Source: Gambelia wislizenii (taxonomy: Eukaryota; Chordata; Lepidosauria; Squamata; Crotaphytidae). From it: DNA of 64,000 bases. The stretch covers positions 6,403,501-6,467,500 of the forward strand of contig JAUMIR010000015.1 of assembly GCA_030847615.1 (NCBI GenBank), in the 5' to 3' direction. Position numbers and translations under genes: made by a program. Positions 1 through 10,265 of the stretch are shown piece by piece (within the stretch, counting starts at the first letter, position 1; each line of letters starts with the position of its first letter). Under the pieces are notes generated by a model. The model did no database searches and had not been told where the DNA came from. It worked only from the letters and a program-made list of their open reading frames with translations.

Positions 1-84
1 AGAAAACTAATAAAAATTATTTTAAAAAATCAATTCTAATCTAATCAAATAACAGATATATTCACAACTACATAGCTGGGGGAG

Positions 85-318
85 AGAGCATGATGTAGTT
101 AGTGGCCTGAGCTTTGGACTATGTCTGCAGACCAGGGCTTGAATCCCTGCTTGGCCATGGAAACCCATTGGATGACCTTGGGTCAGTCACACTCTCAGTC
201 TTGGAGGACAGCAATGGTAAACCCCTTCTGAATGAATCTTGCCAAGAACCCCACAATTTCCCCTTAGGGTCACCATGAGTCAGAAATGATTTGAAGGCGC
301 ACAGCAACAACAACAGCA
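85..318 (+). mobile_element. Sauria-type SINE
   Basis: A tRNA-derived SINE. A B-box-like stretch (GGGCTTGAATCCCTG) sits near 142, followed by the conserved block around GACCTTGGGTCAGTCACACTC, the GCCAAGAACCCC block, and a Bov-B-like 3' end (CACCATGAGTCAGAAATGAT) running into AACAACAACAG. The same order recurs at 21597, 26840 and, reversed, 9383 and 22684. Degenerate, so not recent. Confidence 0.8.
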
Positions 319-1099
319 GAAATAACATAGTTGTGAAGCTCGGATCAGAGCATAAGAGGATACAGAAAGATGCAAATTTGTAACAATGGCCATAAACCTT
401 TAAACAGATCTAGAAAATGATGCAGCTCCATCAGTTTCACCTGTAGTTCTGAGGTGGGGAAGCATTAAATCTGCTTACTGAGAGTCTGTTCCCTTAAATT
501 CAGAAGCACTCTTGTGAAGAACCCTTTGGAAACCAAGACCTATGAAGTACAGCTTAAGGGAGCTGGGTATGTTTCCTTTTTTTTTTTTTTTAAAAGAAGA
601 TCTTTATTATGAAAACTAAAAAGATATTACCACTCATTGACATGATTAAAAATCCATCAATAGATCCCACATTTTTGTCCCATTAGCTCAAACTAGCTGT
701 ACCCTGTGTAACATATGCCATTATTTTATCCCGCTCCTCCAACACACTTCATGGCGGGATGTGGGGGAGAGACCAAGTTCTGGCAGTTCCTCAGGAAAGA
801 AAGCCCAGTAGGGCTTTTCTCCCAAGTAAACCCACCTTGCCCCCGGGGGAAGCTACAAGAAATCTGGCTCTGGTGGCATGTGTGGGGTTTGGCCTAACAG
901 CCCAGGGGGGGGGGAGAAACCTTTTACTTGTGAGTAACTCCCACAGACCTGCCTGGCGGCACACTCAAAAACCACAGCTAATCCACATGTTTCCATTCTC
1001 AGTGTGCTGATTAGCCAACCATCAGAGAGCTTTGATTGGTTGGAAAGTTTCCTGAGTGGCCAATCAGCATACTGGGAATGGCAACATAGCCAAGAGAAT

Positions 1100-1100
<1 letters not shown>
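319..1100. other. Non-coding stretch, nothing recognised
   Basis: AT-rich non-coding DNA with a T run near 578-591 and a G run near 905. Short open frames at 715-1010 show no domain, no splice context and no resemblance to the cysteine-rich genes, so none is called. Confidence 0.5.

Positions 1101-1148
<48 letters not shown>
1101..1148. repeat. (AGAT)12 microsatellite
   Basis: Twelve uninterrupted AGAT units. A pure tetranucleotide of this length is likely to vary in length between individuals. Confidence 0.97.
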
Positions 1149-1569
1149 TTCCCACTGTAGAAGAAACAATTTTCAAGCACTAGAGAGCAGTTTCCCTCCC
1201 TCTCCTCATCACCGCCTTCCTCCTTGCAGAGTTACTTCTATATATATTGGAAGACATTGTCAAAAATGATAATCTATTCTGCTAAGATCTGCAGGTAGAC
1301 AGGACAATAGACCACAGTTGTTACTTCCATTGCATGAACAAAGGACATCTATAGTGTTCAATCCAACATTAGGAAAATATCCATCCAAAATGTTGTGTAT
1401 GTCTTTGGTGGCCCCCTTTCTGCTTTTGGCTTAGTCATAGATTATGTAAAGGGGGACTAAGTGTTCCAAAATGAATTGCATTTGCCTATGTTTTCTACTG
1501 CTTTACCCACATGTTAAGTATTCCATCAATACTTAAAGCTTTCGTGATTAGAAAACTGCCAAATATAAT

Positions 1570-1702
1570 GCTGCAGTGTCCCCGCAGTAACGCAACAGTA
1601 CCAGCAGGGGAGAGCATCATCCGAAAGGGACGCCCTGCAGTGCAGCAGCCTTGCAACGCGACAAGGCTGCTTGCGCTGTAAAAGACTCATCCGAAAAAGT
1701 CC
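1570..1702 (-). mobile_element. MITE fragment with GGACTTTTTC end
   Basis: A GC-rich island (CTGCAGTGCAGCAGCC, AACGCGACAAGGCTGC) in AT-rich surroundings. Read on the minus strand its right end begins GGACTTTTTCGGATGAGTC, which shares the first ten bases with the end of the MITE at 7438-7774. The left end is not clearly defined, so this is probably a truncated copy. Confidence 0.45.
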
Positions 1703-1997
1703 ATAATCTCCCCAATTTTATTCCACCAGCGTTCCATATTTACATTTCCCAAGTATTTCCATTTCCCACTAATTACTGTCCTAGTAGCATATACTGAAAA
1801 TGTAATTTTTTTATGTTGTAGGTTTTGATATGCTCCAGTGAATATTGACACCAGCAATAATTTCCCCAGAAAATTGTTAAATTTTGATTTGTAATTTTTG
1901 CCATTGATATTATCCCATGACATTTCCTCCAGAATTTCTGAACTGAGGGAGCTGAACTGAGTTCAGCTTGGAGAGGGGAAGACTGAGAAGATACATG
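1703..1997. other. Non-coding, nothing recognised
   Basis: AT-rich sequence without repeats or a credible open frame. Two short minus-strand frames cross it but have no recognisable content. Confidence 0.4.
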
Positions 1998-2232
1998 ATG
2001 ACCTTCTTTAAGTATCTGGATGTCCTGTAGAAGAAGGAGCCAGTTTCTTTTCCACTGCTCCAGAGACTAGCCCCTGAACCAATGGATTCAGATGGCATGA
2101 CAAGAGATGTGAGGAGGAATGTGCTCGTGGCAAGCATGACAGTGGAGCAGATGGCCTAGGAAAGTACTGAGTTCTCCTTTTGAGTTCTTTAAGCAGAGGT
2201 TGGATGGCCATTTCTCAGGAGTGCTTTAGCTG
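1998..2232 (+). mobile_element. Old CR1 3'-end fragment
   Basis: Diverged copy of the CR1 ORF2 C-terminus. Recognisable blocks are TTTAAGTATCTGGATGTCCT, TGCTCCAGAGACTAG and TTTAAGCAGAGGTTGGATGG followed by CCATTTCTCAGGA. The middle (near 2105-2165) is rearranged and the ATTCTATG tail is gone. Confidence 0.7.
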
Positions 2233-2640
2233 CACAACAGTGGTTGGTCTATGAAGCTGGTCATTCTATTTTTTTTTTTCAGAACTGGGAAATACCAGAT
2301 GTTTACTTCCACCTTTGCTGGGGGTGGGGTGGGGGAAGCAAACACCTTAAGGTCTGCCACTACATTAATAATCCCTTGAGAAGAACTGCTGTTCCTAAAG
2401 GTAATTTTTAAGACAGAGTGATCCAGGATAGGCCTGAGGCCCACAAAAATGGCTTATTTTGGCAGTAAAATGATTCCCACTCTTGATCTAAAGGAAACAC
2501 CAAGATCTACCAATCTCTTATGGGGAGACAGTTCAACCAACATCATTCCAAACCCTCTGGCAAATCAGTGCATGAGGAGCAAAACAGGACCCAAGAAGAA
2601 CACAGAGCTGGCCAGAACTGGTTTCTTCTCAGCAAGGAGT
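2233..2640. other. Non-coding spacer
   Basis: Mixed sequence with a T run near 2270 and a G-rich run near 2320. An open plus-strand frame starting at 2449 runs into the SINE and LINE sequences downstream and has no domain, so it is not called as a gene. Confidence 0.4.
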
Positions 2641-2712
2641 TTGTTGTTGTTATATGCCTTCAAGTCAACAACATTTAATACCATGGGATTTTCTTGTCAA
2701 AATTTCTTCAAG
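2641..2712 (-). mobile_element. SINE 3'-end fragment
   Basis: Reverse complement of the Sauria-type SINE tail: TTGTTGTTGTTATATGCCTT at the left, then a short form of the CCATGGGATTTTCTTG block. Only the 3' part survives. Confidence 0.6.
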
Positions 2713-2756
2713 GTATTTCACTTGTCTTGGGGACAATATTATTGTCCAGAAGATGG

Positions 2757-3912
2757 AAGAGTTTTTTTTCCATTCCTTTCCCTTGAGGGTGAGGGGGCAT
2801 AATTTGTACAAGAGACACTGTTTTGCACAGTGAAGTTCTCTTAAACTGGCTTATTAACAGACCTTATTTACTCTGGTACAGGTGTTAGACAAGGATGTGT
2901 GTTGGCTCCTCACCTGTTTAATTTATTTGTGGTTGATTTACCTGCCTTTATGGCCAAAGTAGACTCTCATTCACCTTCGCTGGGTAATCAGCTGCTATTT
3001 GTACTCCAATACGGAGAAATGTAAAGTACTGCATTTAGGGCGGAAAAATGAAATGCATAAATATAGGATGGGAGAGACCTGGCTGAATGAGACTACGTGC
3101 GAAAGGGATCTAGGAGTCCTAGTAGACCACAAGTTGAACATGAGCCAACAGTGTGATGCGGCAGCTAAAAAGGCCAATGCGATTTTGGGCTGTATCAATA
3201 GAAGTATAGTGTCTAGATCAAGGGAAGTAATAGTGCCACTCTATTCTGCCTTGGTCAGACCTCACTTAGAATACTGTGTCCAGTTCTGGGCACCACAATT
3301 CAGAAAGGATATTGACAAATTGGAGTGTGTCCAGAGAAGGGCAACTAAAATGGTGAAAGGTCTGGAAACGATGCCTTATGAGGAGAGACTTAGGGAGCTG
3401 GGTATGTTTAGCCTGGAAAAAAGACGGTTAAGAGGCGATATGATAGCCCTGTTTAAGTATTTGAAGGGATGTCAGGCTGAGGATGGAGCAGGCTTGTTTT
3501 CTGCTGCTCCAGAGACTGGAACACGGAGCAATGGGTGCAAGCTCCAGGAACAGAGATTCCACCTCAACATGAGGAGGAACTTTTTGACAGTAAGAGCTGT
3601 TTGGCAGTGGAACACACTCCCTCGGAGCGTGGTGGGGTCTCCTTCCTTGGAGGTCTTTAAACAGAGGCTGGATGGCCATCTGTTGGGGATGCTTTGATTG
3701 TGATTTCCTGCGTGGCAGGGGGGTTGGACTGGATGGCCCTCGTGGTCTCTTCCAACTCTGCAATTCTATGATTCTATGAATATGCTGACGACACATTGTT
3801 ACTTTCTCTAAGGTTGGCAAAAGCCTTAAAAGGATTTTTTGAATATTGTGATAAATCTCATCTGCTGGTAAATTCGGAGAAATCGAAAATACTGGTATTT
3901 TCTAAGAGATTT
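2757..3912 (+). mobile_element. LINE of a second family (YADD type), split by CR1
   Basis: Two blocks, 2757-3012 and 3778-3912, together match 31946-32330 almost base for base. They encode the RT stretch GVRQGCVLAPHLFNLFV and, after the interruption, YADDTLLLSLRLAKALKGFF. The YADD box is the RT catalytic motif. The CR1 at 3013-3777 lies exactly between them, so the LINE was in place first. The RT sequence differs from the CR1 copies here (which read FADDTKLGG). The copy ends at 3912, where a separate CR1 begins. Confidence 0.8.
3013..3777 (+). mobile_element. CR1 LINE 3' fragment, nested
   Basis: 5'-truncated CR1 covering the RT C-terminus (KCKVLHLGRKNEMHKYRMG ... [15 protein letters not shown] ... 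[18 protein letters not shown]) and ending in the tail TTCTATGATTCTATGA. It keeps a 232-codon open frame, 2999-3697, so it is among the youngest copies here. The target is the second-family LINE; an AAT on both sides may be a 3-bp target duplication. Confidence 0.9.
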
Positions 3913-5123
3913 CATTGTGGGGGTCTACTGCAAGCCAACCTGAGGACTTGGATGATGCCTTCCTGGAACAGATGACCACACATTCAGAAAGGAGAGATGT
4001 AGTAGTAATGGGGGATTTCAACTATCTTGATATTTGTTGGAAGTCCAACTCTGCCAAAAATTTAAGGTCCAACAAATTCCTCACTTGTCTTGGGGACCAT
4101 ATTATTGTCCAGAAGATGGAAGAGGCAACAAGGGGATCAGCTATTTTAGATCCTAACCAACAGAGATGATCTGGTTAATGGGGTGGAAGTGGCAGGATCC
4201 TTAGGGGGGAGTGACCATGTTCTCCTGGAGTTTGTTATATGAAGGAAAGGTGAAGCCAAGCGTAGTCAGACATGCCTTCTAGACTTTAAGAAATCTGATT
4301 TCAGAAAACTTAGGGAATTACTGGGCGCGATCCCATGGTCAGGAATATTAAAAGAGAGGTGAGTACATGATGTATGGGAGTTTCTAAAAAGTGAGATATT
4401 GAAGGCACAACTTCAAACAGTTCTAACGAGGAGGAAAAATGGCAGGTGTCTAAAGAAACCAGTATGGATGTCTTAAGAACTTTCAACTGAGCTAAGATTT
4501 AAAAGGAACATATATAACAAATGGAAAAAGGGAATGGGAAAATGTGAAAAAAATCATGAAAGAAGAATTCAAGCAAATAGCCAGCTCGTGTAGAGGAAAA
4601 ATCAGAAAAGCAAAAGCACAGATGGAGTTCAGGCTTGCTAGAGAAGTTAAAAACAAAAAAGGGCTTTTTGGATATGTCCGTAGCAAAAGGAAAAACAAGG
4701 AAGTGGTAGCACTGCTACATGGAGAAGATGGTGAAATGCTAACAGGGGACAGAAAAAAGGCAGAGCTACTCGACAACTTCTTTGCCTTGGTCTTCTCTGA
4801 AAGGAGAACATTGCTGAACTTGGGGGAAATGGAGCAGATGATGCAGTAGGGGAAATGCAGCATAGAATAGGTAAAGAGGTAGTTCAGGAATACCTGGCCA
4901 GCATAAATGAATTCAAGTCCCCAGACTGAGATGAACTACATCCAAGGGTCCTAAAAGAACTAGCAGAAGTAATTTCAGAACCACTGACAATAATCTTTGA
5001 GAAATCCTGGAGAACAGGAGAGGTCCCAGTGGACTGGAGGAGGGCAAATGTCCCAATCTTTAAAAAGGGGGGGGAAGAAGACCCAAATAATTATTGCTCA
5101 GCCAGCCTAACATCAATACTAGG
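3913..5123 (+). mobile_element. CR1 LINE, endonuclease and RT N-terminal part
   Basis: Left part of a long CR1 copy that continues at 6319. Readable pieces are GDFNYLDICWKSN of the apurinic-type endonuclease (near 4010), ATRGSAILD, then KKAELLDNFFALVFSE and the start of the RT domain (SPD.DELHPRVLKELAEVIS, near 4918). Stops and frameshifts break it throughout. It begins directly after the second-family LINE and stops at CTAGG, where a 1.2-kb element is inserted. Confidence 0.85.
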
Positions 5124-6318
5124 GTGCTGTTTACACCGTGAAAATGTAGTGAGATGAAGTCATGTTGATCTCTGGCAGTTCACACGTCCTGCGTGACGGT
5201 CTCGAGCTTTATGGAAGGGGGGGCACCTTTTATCCCTCAACCAGTGGGACTTTTCATCCCGTGGTTTGTCCCGTGTTTTTAAAAAGTCACAGGAGGATGT
5301 GGAAAATCAGATATGTGAACAGGTCAGACAAAATATCTTGGGAGTAGGTGATCACTGGAAATTGAGGTGGGCCGGAGCGGGCCAGGAGTTCAGAGAAGGA
5401 GGGCTCAATCACCCGTTCAATAGATTCAGCCTCACTGGCTGAAAGCAAAGGCTTCCCTCCAGGCAGCAGTAAGGTTTGTGTGTGTGTGTGCGTGCCACAA
5501 ATCACCCTGTTCAATGGATTTTTACACTGCAAACCCCTCAGCAATAACCTGTCCCTCCCCTGCATGGAGGGTTTAATTTTTAAAGGGACAGTCACACTGC
5601 AAGCCTCTGGGCTCATGATTGCCTCATTCATTCACTCCTCTCCATTCCCTGTATGGAGGGTTTAATTTTTAAAGTGTGTGTGTGTGTGTGTGTGTGTGTG
5701 CCTCAGTAGATTGCAAACCACTCAGCTTCCCAACTTAAACCAAAGCAGGCATGCGGGGCTCCGGTCGGCTCTGCTTTTGACTTCTCTCACCATCCCCTAC
5801 ACCAACTGAGGCTTGTGTTTTAAAACGCCTTGTGTGTCTGTGCTGGCATTCTCATTTTAAATGGATTTTAACATTTTTTGGGCATTAACCTCTGTGGCAA
5901 GCCCATCAGGGTTTTTTTTTAAATGAAATTGTGCAGAGGGGGTTGCCTTCACCCTCCTTCTCTGATCAATGCAGAAGCTTGAACAAACACTTGTGCCAGC
6001 CAATAGCATCACTCGTGGTGGGAAACTGTAAAGGAAGTACATCACCAAGGTTGTGAAAAAAACAAGTAATCGCATCCTTGACTGACAGTTAAAAAAAAAT
6101 CCCGGAACCTTTTCCTGTGTAAACAAACAAACAAACAAACAAACAAAAAGGGATACTATGTCTCGGGATCTTGCTTTTATCATGGGAAAGGTTGTCATGT
6201 AAACAATAATCCCGGGATATTGTTCATCCAGTGCAAATCATGTAAACAACAAGGGACAAACTTGGGATCAGGAGATCCCATTTCTCCCCGTGATAAAAAA
6301 CTGTCGTGTAACTGACTC
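5124..6318. mobile_element. 1.2-kb unclassified insertion in CR1
   Basis: Interrupts a CR1 copy precisely: CR1 runs to CTAGG at 5119-5123 and resumes with CTAGG at 6319-6323, consistent with a 5-bp target duplication. The ends are only weakly similar when inverted (GTGCTGTTTACAC and GAGTCAGTTACAC). It holds two direct copies of a block ending ATGGAGGGTTTAATTTTTAA (near 5562 and 5654), TG runs at 5477-5491 and 5674-5700, and an (AAAC)n run at 6120-6146. No protein domain was seen; possibly a non-autonomous DNA transposon. Confidence 0.6.
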
Positions 6319-8066
6319 CTAGGAAAGATTCTTGAGTAGATCATTAAATAGACAGTCTGTAAGTACTTAGAAAGGAATGCCTTGATCACTAAAAGTCAAC
6401 ATGGATTTCTCAAAAACAAGTAATGTCAGACTAACCTTATCTTTTTTTTTTTTGATAGAGTAACATATTGGTAGATGAAGGGAATGGTGTGGATGTACAA
6501 GTGTATCTTAATTTCAGTAAGGCCCTTGACAAAGTCCCCCATGATGTTCTTGCAAAATATCAGTAACCTGTGGGCTAGACAGTGCAACTGTTAGGTGGAT
6601 TTGTAATTTGTTGACCAACAGAACCCAAAGGGGGCTCACCAATGGCTCCTCTTCATCCTGGAGAGAAGTGACCAGTGGGGTGCCACAGAGTTCTGTCCTG
6701 GGCCCAGTGCTATTCAATATCTTTATCAGTGATTTGGATGAGGGAATAGAGGGCATGCTTATTAAGTTTGCAGAGGACACCAAATTAGGAGGGGTAGCTA
6801 AGGACAGGATCCAGAGGACAAGATCAGAATCCAAAATGACCTGAACAGATTAGAACCCATACATACACACAATCATATATGCAAGCATACTCTCACAAGC
6901 TGGGCCAAAATTAACAAAATGAATTTCAACAGAGAGAAATGTAGGATAGTACACTTGGGCAGTAAAAATGAAATGCACAGATATAGGATGGGTGACACCT
7001 GGATTGATGGCAGTACATGTGAAAGGGATCTAAGAGTCTTGGTACAAGCTGAACATGAGTCACCAGTGTGATACAGCAGCTAAAAGAGCCAATGCGATTC
7101 TAGGCTGCATTAATAGGAGTACAGTGTCTAGATCAAGGGAAGTAATAGTCCCACTCTATTCTGCTTTGGTCAGACCTCACCTGGAATACTGTGTCCACTT
7201 CTGGATACCACAATTCAAGAAGGATATTGGGAAGCTGGATCGTGTCCAGGGGAGAGCAACCAAAATGGTGGGAGGTATGGAAGCCATGATGCCCTATGAG
7301 GACTGGCTTAGGGAGCTGGGATTATTTAGTCTGGAGAAGAGAAGGTTAAGAGAGGGCATGGTAGCCATGTTTAAATATTTGAAGGGATGTCATACTGAGG
7401 ATGGGGCAAGATTGTTTTCTGAGGCTCCAGAGACTAGGGACTTTTTCAGACAGGGTAACCCCCACCCTCTGCAGAGGTCAGGAGGAGGACAGCACAGTCT
7501 TGCTTTCAGCGATCAGTTTTGGACTATGTCATCCTCTCCCATCCTTCCTTCATTCTCTCTCTGTGCTGAAGGGTTGAGAAAGGTGCCACTTTTTATTGGT
7601 GGAAGTTTCTGTCAATAAAAAGCAGTGGAGGGAAAATGAACAAAGGGTGGAGGAAGAACAAATGAATGATGGGAGCAGGATGCCGTCATCTGAAACTGAT
7701 CGCTGGAAGCTGGACTGCACCGTCCTCCTCCCAACCTCTGCGTTTTTTTTTTTTTACCCTGTCTGAAAAGGTCCTAGGACTTTTGAGCAATGAGCTCAAA
7801 ACTATATTTTTGAGCAATGGACTCAAAATATAGGAAAAGATTCCACTTAAACATTAGGAAGAACTTCCTGATGGTAAGAGCTGTTCAGAAGTGGAATGCA
7901 CTGTCTCTTAGTGTGGTGGACTCTCCTTCTTTAGAGGTTTTTAAACAGAGGCTGAATGGCCATCTGTCAGTAATGATTTGATTGTGTATTCCTGCATGAC
8001 AGAATGGAGTTGGACTGGATGGCCCTTGAGGTCTCTTCCAACTCTATGATTCTATGATTGTATGAT
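6319..8066 (+). mobile_element. CR1 LINE, RT C-terminal part and 3' end
   Basis: Continuation of the CR1 copy that starts at 3913. It encodes [16 protein letters not shown], the motif-B region [20 protein letters not shown] and a catalytic-box remnant FAEDTKLGG (normally FADD), then [19 protein letters not shown], and ends in TCTATGATTCTATGATTGTATG. It carries a 45-bp insertion near 6855-6899 and a MITE at 7438-7774. Coding potential is destroyed. Confidence 0.88.
7438..7774. mobile_element. 337-bp inverted-repeat MITE
   Basis: Inserted in CR1 with a 3-bp duplication TAG (7435-7437 and 7775-7777). Terminal inverted repeats are GGACTTTTTCAGACAGGGTA at the left and, reversed, GGACCTTTTCAGACAGGGTA at the right. 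The arms continue as imperfect inverted repeats for about 100 bp (GGAGGAGGAC, CAGCGATCAGTTT). No coding capacity. TIR length and 3-bp TSD would suit PIF/Harbinger-type MITEs, but the superfamily is an inference. Confidence 0.85.
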
Positions 8067-8259
8067 CTGGCAAAATTGGTCCACTAAGATTCCTGTGTAG
8101 CTGAAACGTCTCAAGAATTCTCAATCATAGCAGTGGGTCTTGACATTTTTCTTTACCAGGGACCCCCTTTAAACACCTTTTGTTGCCATGGTCCACCAAG
8201 ACTTAACTCAAGATTTAAAACACAAATAATAACAACAATAATACCCAATGATAATAATA

Positions 8260-8831
8260 TGTCTGGAAAAGCAGCTCAAAATGCCAGCAGGATAAACAAG
8301 GGCTGGGAAAGTAGCCACGCCCCAGTGATAGTTCACTGATAAAGTTAGAGCCAGATAAAGTTCAGAACAAGCAAGGTTCCATTTTTTGGAGAAGCAGCAA
8401 TACAGGCAAGAAGGCACACAGAGAAGAGTCCAGAATACAGTCCAAAGGTCAAGGCTTACAGAAGGCAGTGTTGTCCAGAGGCAGTCCATGGGTCAGCAGG
8501 ATCAGGCAACAGGGTAGTCAGGAACAGTCCAAGGTCAAGGCACCAGTCATGGCAGCAAGGATTCAGGCACCAAAGTCAGCAGGAAGCTTCCTCCAGGGAG
8601 ATCAGTTGATCTCTGACAAAGCTTCCATTTACTCTTCCAGCCTATATAAAGCAATTAAGGCTTTGCCAGCCCGCTCAGACCAGGCTCTTCCTCTGTTTGA
8701 GCCTCCAGGTTGGCAGGGCTCCCTGCTGGCACAGGTGTAGACAAACCTGTGCCAGGGTCCCTAGGGCCATTCCCTGCCATGTCCTCCTCCTCCTCTGACT
8801 CTACAGCCTTATCAGGCTCGTGGGTCATGAC
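8260..8831. mobile_element. LTR-like dispersed repeat, copy 1
   Basis: Matches 29093-29821 over most of its length (for example CCAGCAGGATAAACAAGG, GTCCAGAATACAGTCCAAAG, TAGGGCCATTCCCTGCCATG). It begins TGTC and ends GACA and contains TATATAAAGCAATTAAGG, all compatible with a solitary LTR. The neighbourhood shows no gag or pol. Orientation cannot be fixed. Confidence 0.55.
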
Positions 8832-9382
8832 AAAATAATAGAATTATACCATCCATGAACCCTTCCCTTAGAGGCACTGGAAAGAGGGGAGAGACTTTTC
8901 TCCTGCTTCTTACTGCAAGTTTGTGGCTGGAGCAGATTGAATGGCAATGTGCTGGTCAAGCCAGCCAGCCACCCAGACTTTGCCTTGGCTTCTGTCATGT
9001 GGCCACTCCACTGCATGGAGGAGGTAGGCCAAGCAGCCTTCAAGCCTTCATGGACACCTTGTGAGGACATTGTGGGCTCTTGTGGGTCCCTGGTTTAAGA
9101 GCCACTGAATCAGAAGTATGCAAAATGATCAAACACTAAGAAATATTAAGATGGCTGTTGTCATTGAGCCTTCCCAGGACTAATAAAGGCTGCCTGTATT
9201 TCATTTTATTTCATTTTTAAATTTTTATTTTGTTTTATTCCTGCTTTTCTCAGAAAACAGGACCCAAAACAACAAAGCTCCAGTCAAAGTATAATACCCC
9301 TCATTTGATATAAAAGTTAAAAAATAAAATAAACATTTATATTAAAAACACTAAATTACAGCAATTAAAAACTTTTTTGACT
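8832..9382. other. Non-coding stretch with old repeat tail
   Basis: No credible gene. Around 9200-9260 the sequence resembles the degenerate TTTATTT...CCTGCTTTTCTC tail found on old LINE/SINE ends elsewhere in the window. Confidence 0.4.
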
Positions 9383-9613
9383 GTTGTTGTTGTGTGCCTT
9401 CAAGTTGATTCCAATTTATGGCTATCCTAAGACCCTATCACACTCTATTCTGGGCAAGATTTGTTCAGAGGGGAGGTTTGCCTTTGCCTTCCTCTAAGGC
9501 TAAGAGGAGTGGGACTTCCCAAGGTCACCCTGGGAGTTTCCATGGCTGAGTGGGGATTCAAACCCTGTCCTCCAGAGTCTTCGTCCAATGCTCAAACTAC
9601 CACACCATGCTAG
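9383..9613 (-). mobile_element. Sauria-type SINE
   Basis: Full-length reversed copy: GTTGTTGTTGTGTGCCTTCA, then CCTTTGCCTTCCTCTAAGGC, CCCAAGGTCACCC and the complement of a B box (GGGGATTCAAACCC) near 9551. The A-box end lies near 9600. Confidence 0.85.
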
Positions 9614-9745
9614 CTCTCAACCTATTGACACTAAGGTAAATTTATCGCAGAGTTTTCGTAGCCAGATTTCTTCAGAGCAGGCTTGGGCCACTGCCTTCTC
9701 AGGTTGAGAGTGTGACTTGTTGAAGGTCACCCAGTAAATACAAAG
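9614..9745 (-). mobile_element. Partial SINE copy
   Basis: A second, diverged SINE stretch adjoining the previous one: ACTAAGGTAAATTTATCGCA, TTTCTTCAGAGCAGGCTTGG and TTGAAGGTCACCCAGTAAA. It lacks the promoter boxes. Confidence 0.5.
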
Positions 9746-10058
9746 GAGGAAAGTGGAGGAGGAGAGAGAAACTGAGACCTTTTAAAAGCAGTTGAAATAG
9801 TGGGATGACAGAGGATCACTCAAGGCGGTCCCTGCCAAATCAGGACAAGTGAAGACATGGAATGAGTTAGAGAACAGCAGCAAATTCCAAAATGAAAGTA
9901 ACACTCAAGAAAGAACAGACACATACATCTCCAAGGGAAATCCCTGATTTATATTTATTAAGAATAGAGTGAGTATAAAATACAAGAAGATCAAAGATGT
10001 TTACTTAATAAAGACACTATAGAGTGAGCAAAGTACTAGCTAAATTGATTCATTTCAT
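9746..10058. other. Non-coding, downstream of gene A
   Basis: AT-rich sequence with no recognised repeat or open frame. It lies beyond the putative polyadenylation signal of the minus-strand gene. Confidence 0.4.
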
Positions 10059-10064
10059 TTTATT
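10059..10064 (-). terminator. Putative polyadenylation signal of gene A
   Basis: AATAAA on the minus strand, about 200 bp past the stop codon. It lies within sequence resembling an old LINE/SINE tail (GATATATAAACATTTTAAAT), so the 3' end of the gene may have been supplied by a repeat. Confidence 0.5.
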
Positions 10065-10265
10065 TAAAATGTTTATATATCACCTTCCAATCTACCAGAG
10101 TCCCCAAGGAGATATACAACAGATGAAAACATTTAAAGCAATACAGAGATTAAAAACTTTAAGAACAAATTAAAACACTCTTTAAGAACTTGCAAAAACA
10201 ATTAAGGGAGCATTCCACTCAGCCATGTGCTGCTTCTGCAGACATTTGAGAATTCATGCACACAG

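Noticed and set aside
85..318. tRNA gene at the SINE promoter boxes
   Set aside because: Only A/B-box similarity; no cloverleaf or anticodon arm could be drawn.
3013..3697. CR1 open frames (here, 20330-21013, 25646-26338, 43583-44302 and others) as host genes
   Set aside because: They encode LINE reverse transcriptase pieces, occur in many copies and end in the CR1 tail.
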